Source: an uncultured Pelagibacteraceae bacterium (GTDB lineage: Bacteria > Pseudomonadota > Alphaproteobacteria > Pelagibacterales > Pelagibacteraceae). Taken from it: a stretch of DNA of 64,000 bases. Positions 56,548-64,000 of the stretch are shown one piece after another. The position numbers were made by a program, and so were the translations under genes. A model generated the notes under the pieces. It ran no database searches and was not told where the DNA came from. It saw only the letters and a list, made by a program, of their open reading frames with translations. The stretch covers positions 1 to 64,000 of the forward strand of contig CACFSO010000003.1 in assembly GCA_902568975.1 (NCBI GenBank), given 5' to 3'. The first letter of the stretch is position 1. The number at the start of each line of letters is the position of its first letter.

Positions 56548-57677
56548 AAAAAATTTTTATTATAACAGGCGAGCCATCTGGAGATAAATTGGCATCAACA
56601 GTTATTTCTAAGCTTAAACAAAATAATACAGATATTCAGTATTTATGCGTAGGTGGAATGCATTTAAATTCATTAGGGATAAAATCAATTTATGAATTAA
56701 AAGATATAACCTATATAGCTTTTACGAGCGTTATGATGAATATTTTGAAAATACGAAAAAAGATTAACGAAACAGTAAATAGAATTGTAGAATTTCAACC
56801 TGATATTTTGTTTAGCGTAGATAGTCCTGATTTTACTCTAAGAGTAGCCCAAAAAGTTAAAAAAATAAATCCAAGTATTAAAACTATTCATTTTATAGCA
56901 CCAAAAGTATGGGCATGGAGAGAAGGTAGGGTAAAAAAAATGAAAAAGTATTTAGATCATATTTTGTTATTATTTAAATTTGAAAAGAAATATTTTGATA
57001 AAGAAAATCTTTTAAATACTTTTGTTGGACATCCACTATTAGATGAAGAAGTTAAAGATAATATAAAGATTGATAATATTATAAATAATAAAAAAAAATA
57101 TATATCTTTATTTGCTGGTAGTAGAGAAAGTGAAATTAAAATCCATGCACCTATTCTTTTTCAGTTTATAAAAAAAATGAACCATAAAGAAAATGATTTT
57201 AATTTTATTTTTCATTCTACTGATAAATACAAAAGTTATTTATTAGATCTTCTCAATAAACAAAATATTTCAAATGTAGAAGTTATTTCAGACGATAAGA
57301 TAAAAAAAATAATGTTGAAAAAATCTATATTTGCAGTTGTAAAATCGGGAACAGTCTCTCTTGAAGTATGTAAACTTAATATTCCATCTATTGTTATTTA
57401 TAAGATGAGTTTTATTAATTATTTTTTAGCTAAATTATTTTTAAAAATTAAATATGCAAACATGTTAAATATTATTAATGATAAGGAAATTATTCCTGAA
57501 TTAATTCAAAAAGATTGTAATCCAGATGAAATATTTAAATCTGTGTATTATTTTTTAAAAAAACCCGCATTAGTTGAGGCACAACTTGCTGATGTTAAGT
57601 CTACAATAAATAATTTAAAATCATCATCTTCGTCATCAGAGGAAGCTTCAAAAATTTTACAAAATTATCTTGCTTAA
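56544..57677 (+). CDS. lpxB: Lipid-A-disaccharide synthase
   Basis: GT19 membrane-associated glycosyltransferase joining lipid X and UDP-diacylglucosamine, 377 residues. FIITGEPSGDKLASTVI at the N-terminus, DSPDFTLRVAQKVKK, HFIAPKVWAWREGRVKKMKKYLDHIL and FVGHPLLDE are all family marks. The C-terminal donor region has VVKSGTVSLEVCKLNIPSIVIYK. Its last 21 bases overlap the convergent gltX gene. Confidence 0.95.
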   Translation: MKKIFIITGEPSGDKLASTVISKLKQNNTDIQYLCVGGMHLNSLGIKSIYELKDITYIAFTSVMMNILKIRKKINETVNRIVEFQPDILFSVDSPDFTLRVAQKVKKINPSIKTIHFIAPKVWAWREGRVKKMKKYLDHILLLFKFEKKYFDKENLLNTFVGHPLLDEEVKDNIKIDNIINNKKKYISLFAGSRESEIKIHAPILFQFIKKMNHKENDFNFIFHSTDKYKSYLLDLLNKQNISNVEVISDDKIKKIMLKKSIFAVVKSGTVSLEVCKLNIPSIVIYKMSFINYFLAKLFLKIKYANMLNIINDKEIIPELIQKDCNPDEIFKSVYYFLKKPALVEAQLADVKSTINNLKSSSSSSEEASKILQNYLA

Positions 57678-59054
57678 TCTTTTTTCTATATCCAACTTTT
57701 CTAAAGACATTATTATATCGTATATTCCAGGTCCAAATTTGGATCCGGTAATCGCTATTCTTAATGGTTGACCAACACCTTTAAAATTTGTTTCGTATTT
57801 ATTTATTAAATTATTAATTATTTCCTCAAGTGTATTTTTGTTTAATTCTTTTTGTTTAGATATTTCATTATTAAAATCTGCAATTATTTTTTTTGCTTTT
57901 TCATCTATAAGTTTTAAATCGTTATCATTGTAGTTTACTTCATCAAAAATTATATATTTCGAATTATTATAAATATCCTCCAAAGTTTTGGCTTTATTTT
58001 TAAGAAATAGTAATGATTTATTTATTTTATCTCTTTTATTTGTCCCAATTTTTTCTTTGTACTTATCACAGTATTCACTTAATCTATTGTATAGATCATG
58101 TTCATTCATGTTTTTTATATAATGTTCATTTATTGACAAAATTCGACTGATATCTAATTTTGATGGAGATTTGCCTATTCCTTCCAAATTAAAATGTTTT
58201 ATACTTTCATCTAAAGTAAATATTTCCTTATCTTTAAAAGACCAACCTAATCTTAATAAATAATTTCTTAGTGCTTCAGGCATTATTCCAATTTTAGAGT
58301 AGTCTTCAAGAGTTGAAGCTTTATCTCTTTTAGATAATTTTTTACCTTCTGTTGTATGAATCAATGGAATATGTGCAAAAGATGGAAGATCCCATTTCAT
58401 AGCTAGATATATTTGCATTTGTTTAAATGTATTAATTTTATGATCATCACCTCTAATTATGTGTGTCACTTTCATTTGTTGATCATCTACCGCAGCTGAC
58501 AAGTTGTAGGTTGGTGATCCATCGTTTCTCAAAATAATAAAATCTTCAATGGTATTATTATCAATTTGGACATTTCCTTGTACTAAATCTTTTAATATTG
58601 AGGATCCATCAATTTTACTTTTAAATCTTATAACTGGCTTAACACCGCTTGGAGCATCAGATTCTACCTTATCTCTCCATTTTCTATTATAAATGTAAGG
58701 AATCTTTTTTTGCTTCGCTCTTTTTTTTTGTTCTTCTATTTCTTCATTTGAACAATAACATTTATAAGCATGGCCATTTTTTAATAACTCATTAGCAACT
58801 TTAATATGATTATCAATTTTTTTTGATTGTATATATTCATCTCCATCGTATTCAATTCCTATCCATTTTAAAGATTTAATAATTTGTTCTTTGTATTCAT
58901 TTTTAGATCTTTCTTTATCGGTATCTTCTATTCGTAAATGAAAAGTACCACCTTGGTTTTTAGAAAATAACCAATTAAATAAGGCAGTTCTTATGCCTCC
59001 AATATGTAATGGACCAGTAGGCGATGGAGCAAATCTAGTTGCTACTTTAGACAT
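57657..59054 (-). CDS. gltX: Glutamyl-tRNA synthetase
   Basis: Class I synthetase charging tRNA-Glu (and possibly tRNA-Gln for GatCAB amidation), 465 residues. The HIGH motif is in RFAPSPTGPLHIGGIRTALFNWLF (about 7-30), and the KMSKS motif appears as GKKLSKRDK at about 241-249. IRGDDHKINTFKQ is the conserved acceptor segment. The C-terminal anticodon-binding region ends GQPLRIAITGSKFGPGIYDIIMSL. Whether it discriminates Glu from Gln tRNA cannot be told. It lies 19 bases downstream of lexA on the same strand. Confidence 0.96.
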   Translation of the reverse strand: MSKVATRFAPSPTGPLHIGGIRTALFNWLFSKNQGGTFHLRIEDTDKERSKNEYKEQIIKSLKWIGIEYDGDEYIQSKKIDNHIKVANELLKNGHAYKCYCSNEEIEEQKKRAKQKKIPYIYNRKWRDKVESDAPSGVKPVIRFKSKIDGSSILKDLVQGNVQIDNNTIEDFIILRNDGSPTYNLSAAVDDQQMKVTHIIRGDDHKINTFKQMQIYLAMKWDLPSFAHIPLIHTTEGKKLSKRDKASTLEDYSKIGIMPEALRNYLLRLGWSFKDKEIFTLDESIKHFNLEGIGKSPSKLDISRILSINEHYIKNMNEHDLYNRLSEYCDKYKEKIGTNKRDKINKSLLFLKNKAKTLEDIYNNSKYIIFDEVNYNDNDLKLIDEKAKKIIADFNNEISKQKELNKNTLEEIINNLINKYETNFKGVGQPLRIAITGSKFGPGIYDIIMSLEKLDIEKRLSKIIL

Positions 59055-59073
59055 TTTAAATGTTTAGACTATT

Positions 59074-59755
59074 TTAGTTGAAGTTTCTATATAAAGATAC
59101 TAATACACCTTGGACTTTTACACGATCTGGGCCAAAGATTTTTGTTTCGTAGTTTTTATTCGCGCTTTCCAAAGCTACAGTTTTACCTTTTATTCTTATT
59201 CTTTTTAACATTGCTTCATGATCGTCTATTAAGGCTACTACAATTTTACCATTATCTGCTGTATTGGTTTTTTTTTATAATAACAGTATCACCATTATTT
59301 ATACCAGCTTCAATCATAGAATCACCTTGGACTTTAAGACCAAAATACTCACCATTTTTTTCAATATTGCTTGGAAGAGGTATTCTTGAAACTTCATTTT
59401 GTATAGCTTCAACAGGGGTTCCTGCTGCAATTTTACCTAACACAGAAACTTCAGAATTATTTTTTTTTATAGTACCTTCATCTAATCCACCTTTAATTAC
59501 GCTTGGAGAAAAATTATTAAAAATGTCATTAGCTGAAGCTGTTTCAGGCAATTTAATTACTTCAAGAGCTCTAGCTTTATGAGCTAGTTTTTTGATAAAA
59601 CCTCTTTCTTCTAGCGCACTTATTAATCTATGAATTCCAGATTTTGATTTTAGATTCAATGAATCTTTCATTTCTTCATATGAAGGTGAAACACCTGATG
59701 ACCTCAACTTCTTGTTGATAAATAAAAGTAGGTTTTTTTGTTTTTTAGTTAGCAT
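59074..59755 (-). pseudogene. lexA: LexA repressor, frameshifted in an A9 tract
   Basis: SOS repressor/self-cleaving peptidase, about 226 residues when corrected. The N-terminal winged helix (1-68), the Ala111-Gly112 cleavage bond (GKIAAGTP) and the catalytic Ser146 (QGDSMIEAG) are in the ORF-track frame, which then ends KKNQYSR at 59252. Deleting one A from the A9 run (plus-strand T9 at 59268-59276) continues as [25 protein letters not shown], with the catalytic Lys at about 184, and ends VSLYRNFN at 59074. As written, the protein would lack the catalytic Lys. A LexA box lies 24 bases upstream, consistent with a working autoregulated gene. Confidence 0.92.
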
Positions 59756-59778
59756 AGAACAAATATCGTACAGATTCT

Positions 59779-59793
59779 GTTCTACAAAAGTTC
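59779..59793 (-). promoter_or_regulatory. LexA (SOS) box upstream of lexA
   Basis: On the minus strand it reads GAACTTTTGTAGAAC, that is GAAC-N7-GAAC, the direct-repeat operator used by alphaproteobacterial LexA. It is centred about 30 bases before the lexA start codon in the 87-base gap after trpC, as expected for autorepression. A TTGACA-type -35 is not obvious around it. Confidence 0.85.
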
Positions 59794-59842
59794 TCTTAAA
59801 TAAACAATAGCTTAAAAATCAAGTAAATAGAAGGTTATTTGA

Positions 59843-60634
59843 CTACAAAACTGAGAAAATAGAATTTTTTTCTAAATTTTTTAAAAGCGATTCACCTATT
59901 AAAAAAGTATTAATTGATGTTTTGCTTTTTAACTCAAGCAACTCCTCTTTAGTTTTAATTCCACTTTCAGATATTAAAGGACCTTTATGATTTTTTAAAA
60001 CATCATAAATATCATAGGTTGTATGTATATTTGTTTTAAGAGTTTTTAAATCTCTATTGTTAATTCCGATTAGCGCTTCTTTAAAATTCGAAGCTTTTTT
60101 AGCCTCTTCAATTGTATGCACTTCAACGATTACTGACATATTAAACTTTAATGCTTCTTCATACAATTCGTTTGCAATATAATCCGAAACACCAGCTAAA
60201 ATAATTAAAATTGCATCTGCTCCATAGCTTTTTGCTAAAGGAACTTGAAATTTATCTACAAAAAAATCTTTACACAAAATTGGTAAATTTATTTTATCTT
60301 TTATTTTACTTATATGAATTAAATTTCCTAAAAAAAAATCTTCTTCAGTAAGTACCGATAAGCATGTTGCTTTATTATTATTATAAATTTTAGCTATTTC
60401 TAATGGGTTGTAATCTTTAACAATTACACCTGCTGAAGGACTAGCTTTTTTAATCTCAGCAATTATTGATATTTTATTATTTTTTGAATTGTTTTGGATT
60501 TTTTCCTTAAAGTCTTGATATGTATTATTTTTGTCGATTAATTCATTTAAATAGTTGAGATTGGTATTTTTTTTTAATTTAACTACTTTATCAATTTTTC
60601 TTTTAATTAATTTTTCAAGTATATTTTCAGACAT
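59843..60634 (-). CDS. trpC: Indole-3-glycerol phosphate synthase
   Basis: TIM-barrel decarboxylating ring-closure enzyme of tryptophan synthesis, 263 residues. AEIKKASPSAGVI (about 60-72) has the catalytic Lys. VLTEEDFFLGN, ILCKDFFVDKFQV, VEVHTIEEAKKA, GINNRDLKTL and SESGIKTKEEL are the other active-site loops. It is a single-function protein, not fused to TrpF. It overlaps trpD by eight bases. The moaC gene that often follows trpC in alphaproteobacteria is not here; lexA follows. Confidence 0.96.
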   Translation of the reverse strand: MSENILEKLIKRKIDKVVKLKKNTNLNYLNELIDKNNTYQDFKEKIQNNSKNNKISIIAEIKKASPSAGVIVKDYNPLEIAKIYNNNKATCLSVLTEEDFFLGNLIHISKIKDKINLPILCKDFFVDKFQVPLAKSYGADAILIILAGVSDYIANELYEEALKFNMSVIVEVHTIEEAKKASNFKEALIGINNRDLKTLKTNIHTTYDIYDVLKNHKGPLISESGIKTKEELLELKSKTSINTFLIGESLLKNLEKNSIFSVL

Positions 60635-61619
60635 TTTGTATTTTTTCTAAATGAAAATATGGTTTACCAGATAGAATAAATTCTCTAGCATGATTATAGG
60701 CTTCTGAGAAATCAGAAAACTTTTCTCCAACAATTAAACCTGCTGCAGCATTTAAACAAACTGCCTTAGAAAAATCATTATCTTTTCCTTTGAATATTTC
60801 AATCATTTTATCTGCATTAAATTTTGCATCATGGCCAATTAAGTTTTCAAGTTTTTCTGCATTAACATCTAAAATATTAGGATCAATACTTATTTCAGAT
60901 ATTTGACCATCTTTTAATTGCATTACATTTGTTTTTGCGTAAGGTGATATTTCATCTAATCCATCTTCACTATTAACTATCCATGCAAATTTTATATTTA
61001 AATTTTTTAGACCTTGGGCAAAAATTTTTAATAACTTTTTATCAAAAACACCAACTACCTGTTTACTTACAAGAGCTGGGTTACTTAATGGACCAATCAT
61101 ATTAAATATAGTTCTTTTTCCAATTTTTTTTCTTACTGGACCAACAAATCTCATAGCGCTGTGATAATTAGGTGCAAACATAAAACCAAAATTATTATTG
61201 TTAATTTCTTTTTCAATATCTTGTGGTTCTAAATGAATTTTAATTTTTAAGGCCTCTAATACATCCCCCGATCCACACTTTGAGGAAACAGCTTTGTTAC
61301 CGTGCTTTGCTACTTTTGTTCCCATACTTGACAAAAGTAATGCTGATGCAGTTGATATATTAAGAGTATTCATGCCATCTCCACCTGTCCCACATGTATC
61401 AATACAATCACTTACATTAACTCTTTTTGATTTTTCTCTAAGCACATAAACACCACCAGCTATTTCATCTGAAACTTCTCCTTTATCTGATAATAATGTT
61501 AAAAAACTATAAATTTCCTCCTCATTAGCTTTACCAGTCATTAATACCTCAAATGCTGATTTACTTTCTTCAAATGTAAGATTTTGTTTGTTTTTAAGCT
61601 TTTCCAAAAATTGTTTCAT
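60627..61619 (-). CDS. trpD: Anthranilate phosphoribosyltransferase
   Basis: Transfers phosphoribose from PRPP to anthranilate, 330 residues. DTCGTGGDGMNTLNIST (about 78-94) is the PRPP pyrophosphate loop. KHGNKAVSSKCGSGDVLEALKI and GPLSNPALVSKQVVGVF follow. It lies between trpG (four-base gap) and trpC (8-base overlap) in a trpEGDC operon. Confidence 0.96.
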   Translation of the reverse strand: MKQFLEKLKNKQNLTFEESKSAFEVLMTGKANEEEIYSFLTLLSDKGEVSDEIAGGVYVLREKSKRVNVSDCIDTCGTGGDGMNTLNISTASALLLSSMGTKVAKHGNKAVSSKCGSGDVLEALKIKIHLEPQDIEKEINNNNFGFMFAPNYHSAMRFVGPVRKKIGKRTIFNMIGPLSNPALVSKQVVGVFDKKLLKIFAQGLKNLNIKFAWIVNSEDGLDEISPYAKTNVMQLKDGQISEISIDPNILDVNAEKLENLIGHDAKFNADKMIEIFKGKDNDFSKAVCLNAAAGLIVGEKFSDFSEAYNHAREFILSGKPYFHLEKIQNV

Positions 61620-61623
61620 AATC

Positions 61624-62190
61624 TTAATAATTAATAAAATTTTTTAATATTTTCATCCCTAATTTAGTCTTGATGCTTTCAGGATGGAATTGTACGCCAT
61701 GAATATTGAATTTTTTGTGTTGAACACCCATTATTAATCCATCATGTGTTTCGGCTGTAATTATTAAGTCTTTTGATAAAGATTTTTTATCAATTATCAG
61801 ACTATGATATCTAGTAGCTTCAAAACTACTTGGAAGGTTTTTTAGAATACCAATTTTTCTAGATTTTATTTTACTAGTTTTTCCATGCATTAATTTTTTT
61901 GTTTGAATAATTTTTGATCCAAAAACTTGTCCAATAATTTGATGCCCGAGACATACTCCAAGGAATGGAATTTTTTGATGAAGAGATTTTAAAATATTTA
62001 TACAATTTCCAGATTGATTTGGATTCCCTGGTCCAGGTGAAATTACAATTTTGTCATATTTTTTTTTAATAATCTCTTTTGAATTAATTTTATCATTTCT
62101 TAAAACATCAACTTTTGTTTTCAAAGATGAAAGATAGTGATACAAATTAAATGTAAAGCTGTCATAATTATCAATTAAAAGTATTTTCAT
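61624..62190 (-). CDS. trpG: Anthranilate synthase glutamine amidotransferase component
   Basis: Class I glutaminase that supplies ammonia to TrpE. It has 188 residues. The triad is complete: the nucleophilic Cys in FLGVCLGHQIIGQ (about 77-89), and the His and Glu in IHGVQFHPESI near the C-terminus. ISPGPGNPNQSG is the oxyanion-hole region. It could also serve aminodeoxychorismate synthase (PabA role), as happens in bacteria with one copy. It follows trpE by four bases. Confidence 0.94.
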   Translation of the reverse strand: MKILLIDNYDSFTFNLYHYLSSLKTKVDVLRNDKINSKEIIKKKYDKIVISPGPGNPNQSGNCINILKSLHQKIPFLGVCLGHQIIGQVFGSKIIQTKKLMHGKTSKIKSRKIGILKNLPSSFEATRYHSLIIDKKSLSKDLIITAETHDGLIMGVQHKKFNIHGVQFHPESIKTKLGMKILKNFINY

Positions 62191-62194
62191 AAAC

Positions 62195-63652
62195 TTATTG
62201 TAATGATTTTAATAGAGCTTTTGCTTTATTTACAGTCTCGATATATTCATTTATCGGTTTGCTATCTGCTACAATGCCTGCACCAGCCTGAGCATAAAAT
62301 TTATTATTTTTTGTTATAGCTGTTCTTAATGCAATACATGTATCAAAATCACCGTTAGCAGAAAAATATCCAATACCACCAGCGTATACCTTTCTTTTTG
62401 TTGATTCTAATTCATCAATTATTTCCATTGCTCTTATTTTTGGTGCTCCTGATACTGTTCCAGCTGGAAAACCTGATAAAAGTGTATCAAATTTGCTAAA
62501 TTTTTTATTAAATTTTCCTTCCACATTTGAAACGATATGCATAACATGTGAATATCTTTCTATTTTAAATTTTTCAGTTACCTTAACAGAGTTTATTTTT
62601 GAAACTTTTCCTGTATCATTTCTTCCTAAATCTAATAGCATTAAATGTTCAGAAAGTTCTTTTTTATCATTTAAAAGTTCTTTTTCTAAAAAAATATCTT
62701 CTTTTTTATTTTTTCCCCTACGTCTTGTTCCTGCAATAGGTCTTATAGTTATTTTAGAATCTCTTAATCTAACTAAAATTTCTGGACTTGCGCCTATTAT
62801 TTGAAAATCATGAAAATTAAAAAAATACATAAATGGTGATGGGTTAGTTATTCTTAATTTCTTGTATATATCTAAAGGTCTTTTATCGAGATCAGTTTCA
62901 AATCTTTGGCTTAAAACTACCTGGAAAATGTCACCTATTTCAATATATTTCTTAGCTATATTTATATTTGATAAAAATGTTTTTTTTGAAATATTTGATT
63001 TGATCTTGAATTTAATTTTTTTTTTATAAGTAAAAGAATTACTCCTATAATTAGCTAAAAATATTAAGTTTTGTAATTCTTTCTGAACATTAAAATATTT
63101 TTTATGATAGTTATTAATTTTTTCATCTGAAAAACAGTTAATTATAAAATATATTTTTTTTTTCAAATTATCATGAATTATTAATGTTTGAGGTCTAATT
63201 ATTCTAGCATCGGGGATTTTAAGGTCATCTTTACAATTATCAGGAATTTTTTCTACATATCTGACTATATCATAAGAAAAATATCCAGATAGAAGTGAAC
63301 TTATTGGAGGTAATTCATTTGGAATTTTGAATTTAAAATTTTCAATAATTTTTTCAATGATTATTTTTGGAGTTCCTTTAATCTTTTTTCTTTTATTATT
63401 TTTATATACAAAAAAAGATTTATTATTATTGAATTCCCATATTTTATCAGGATTTCTTCCAAAAATTGTGTATCTTCCTTTAATAACACCTTTTTCAACA
63501 GATTCAAAAATGAAACTGTTTTTTTCTATTAAAAAATTATCAATTAGATTGTTAATTTCATTTCCTTTTTTACTCTTGATAGAAAAATAAATTAATTGAT
63601 TTTTTTTTTCTTTGTGAAGTTTTTTAAATTTTTTAAAACTATAATTTAACAT
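62195..63652 (-). CDS. trpE: Anthranilate synthase component I
   Basis: Chorismate-utilising subunit, 485 residues. The C-terminal catalytic domain includes QVVLSQRFETDL, RPIAGTRRRGKN, the YSHVMHIVSNVEG strand, GFPAGTVSGAPKIRAMEIIDELE and YAGGIGYFSANGDFDTCIALRTA. The N-terminal regulatory domain is AT-driven and Lys-rich. FESVEKGVIKGRYTIFG there is the region that binds tryptophan in feedback-inhibited enzymes. Its ATG shares one base with the stop of the upstream gene. No leader peptide or attenuator is visible. Confidence 0.95.
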   Translation of the reverse strand: MLNYSFKKFKKLHKEKKNQLIYFSIKSKKGNEINNLIDNFLIEKNSFIFESVEKGVIKGRYTIFGRNPDKIWEFNNNKSFFVYKNNKRKKIKGTPKIIIEKIIENFKFKIPNELPPISSLLSGYFSYDIVRYVEKIPDNCKDDLKIPDARIIRPQTLIIHDNLKKKIYFIINCFSDEKINNYHKKYFNVQKELQNLIFLANYRSNSFTYKKKIKFKIKSNISKKTFLSNINIAKKYIEIGDIFQVVLSQRFETDLDKRPLDIYKKLRITNPSPFMYFFNFHDFQIIGASPEILVRLRDSKITIRPIAGTRRRGKNKKEDIFLEKELLNDKKELSEHLMLLDLGRNDTGKVSKINSVKVTEKFKIERYSHVMHIVSNVEGKFNKKFSKFDTLLSGFPAGTVSGAPKIRAMEIIDELESTKRKVYAGGIGYFSANGDFDTCIALRTAITKNNKFYAQAGAGIVADSKPINEYIETVNKAKALLKSLQ

Positions 63653-64000
63653 TATCTAAAATGATTTTTAAAACGATCTAAAGTTTTTTGATTAACTACT
63701 ATTTTATATTTATCATTAAGCAGGTTATCATAAGAATTATATAATTCATTTTTTTGATCGGAATTTGTTTTTATAGAATTTTTTTTAATTAGATCATTAT
63801 TTGAAGCCAAATTTACTTTATAAATTTCTAATATTTTTACTAAATTAACGTTATTATTTTTATCTAACATAAATAAAAAACTTTTTTTAGGCAGTGAATA
63901 TAATAATTTAACCGAATCCTCTGTAAAAAATTCACTATTTTTTATAGAAGTAAGTTTTGTATTTTTGGATGGATTGTTATCACTTTTTAATTTATTGAAA
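63652..64000 (-). CDS. C-terminal part of a probable PpiD/SurA-type peptidyl-prolyl isomerase (5' end outside window)
   Basis: The frame is open to the window edge, so the ATG at 63870 in the track is probably internal. Visible text includes FFTEDSVKLLYSLPKKSFLFMLDKN... then a helix ending DKYKIVVNQKTLDRFKNHF. A short two-strand element and a terminal helix with 'VNQxxLDR' resemble the ends of PpiD-like membrane-anchored periplasmic chaperones. A ppiD-type gene commonly precedes trpE in alphaproteobacteria. No PPIase domain is inside the window, so the call rests on context and the tail. Confidence 0.5.
   Translation of the reverse strand, partial: FNKLKSDNNPSKNTKLTSIKNSEFFTEDSVKLLYSLPKKSFLFMLDKNNNVNLVKILEIYKVNLASNNDLIKKNSIKTNSDQKNELYNSYDNLLNDKYKIVVNQKTLDRFKNHFR

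Noticed and set aside
57657-57677. 21-base overlap of the convergent lpxB and gltX genes
   Set aside because: Convergent 3' overlaps are common in compact genomes, and both proteins end normally.
1-64000. Mobile elements, CRISPR arrays, prophage, toxin-antitoxin pairs or defence systems
   Set aside because: No transposase, integrase, repeat-spacer pattern, phage gene or defence gene was seen. The window is core chromosome with one small possibly variable glycan locus.

Overview
The window is very AT-rich, densely packed, plasmid- and phage-free chromosomal DNA. It most likely comes from a free-living marine alphaproteobacterium of the SAR11 clade (Candidatus Pelagibacter / Pelagibacterales). 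The evidence is as follows: proteins rich in Lys, Ile and Asn; intergenic gaps mostly below 100 bases; gene order typical of alphaproteobacteria (tRNA-Leu-tig-clpP-clpX-lon, nuoA-N followed by birA-coaX-rnj-proS-lolC-lolD-dnaE, and trpE-trpG-trpD-trpC-lexA-gltX); a fused SpeD-SpeE enzyme of the kind reported from Pelagibacter; and an alphaproteobacterial GAAC-N7-GAAC LexA box. No insertion sequence, prophage, CRISPR array or rRNA operon was seen.

Layout. 1-12.2 kb: the end of an SGNH-like protein, then a metabolic block. Adenine phosphoribosyltransferase (apt) diverges from methylthioadenosine salvage genes (mtnP, mtnA). Two small membrane proteins, serine synthesis (serA, serC), a DUF1015 protein and a TrpB2-type tryptophan synthase follow. 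Next come a class II aldolase, a SpeD-SpeE fusion and a basic-amino-acid type ABC importer that has no local ATPase. Making spermidine releases methylthioadenosine, MtnP splits it to adenine and methylthioribose-1-P, Apt recovers the adenine, and MtnA plus the aldolase could process the sugar, so the block reads as one polyamine/MTA cycle. 12.2-15.7 kb: cell-surface glycan-type genes (DUF6165, GT9, an unknown), a family 5 uracil-DNA glycosylase and a DUF1289 protein. 15.7-21.9 kb: tRNA-Leu, trigger factor, ClpP, ClpX, Lon, tRNA-Val and tRNA-Asp, forming a protein quality-control block. 22.0-35.9 kb: the complete 14-gene complex I operon nuoA-N. 35.9-45.5 kb: birA, coaX, RNase J, proS (frameshifted), lolC, lolD, dnaE.

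45.5-57.7 kb: a translation and envelope cluster (rpsB with a structured leader, tsf, frr, uppS, cdsA, dxr, bamA, skp, fabZ, lpxD, lpxA, an unrecognised 2-oxoglutarate-oxygenase-like gene, lpxI, lpxB). The usual pyrH and rseP neighbours are missing. 57.7-64 kb, minus strand: the end of a probable PpiD/SurA-type isomerase, trpE, trpG, trpD, trpC, lexA (frameshifted) and gltX.

The most unusual observations are two conserved genes, proS and lexA, each broken by exactly one extra A in an A8 or A9 tract. In both cases the rest of the protein is perfectly preserved in the next frame. This is either sequence error or a candidate for rescue by polymerase slippage. Also notable are the linked polyamine/MTA-salvage genes, the oxygenase-like gene embedded between lpxA and lpxI, and a trigger-factor gene that begins six bases after a tRNA. 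I did not find a clearly new multi-gene system; most of the window is conserved core genome.
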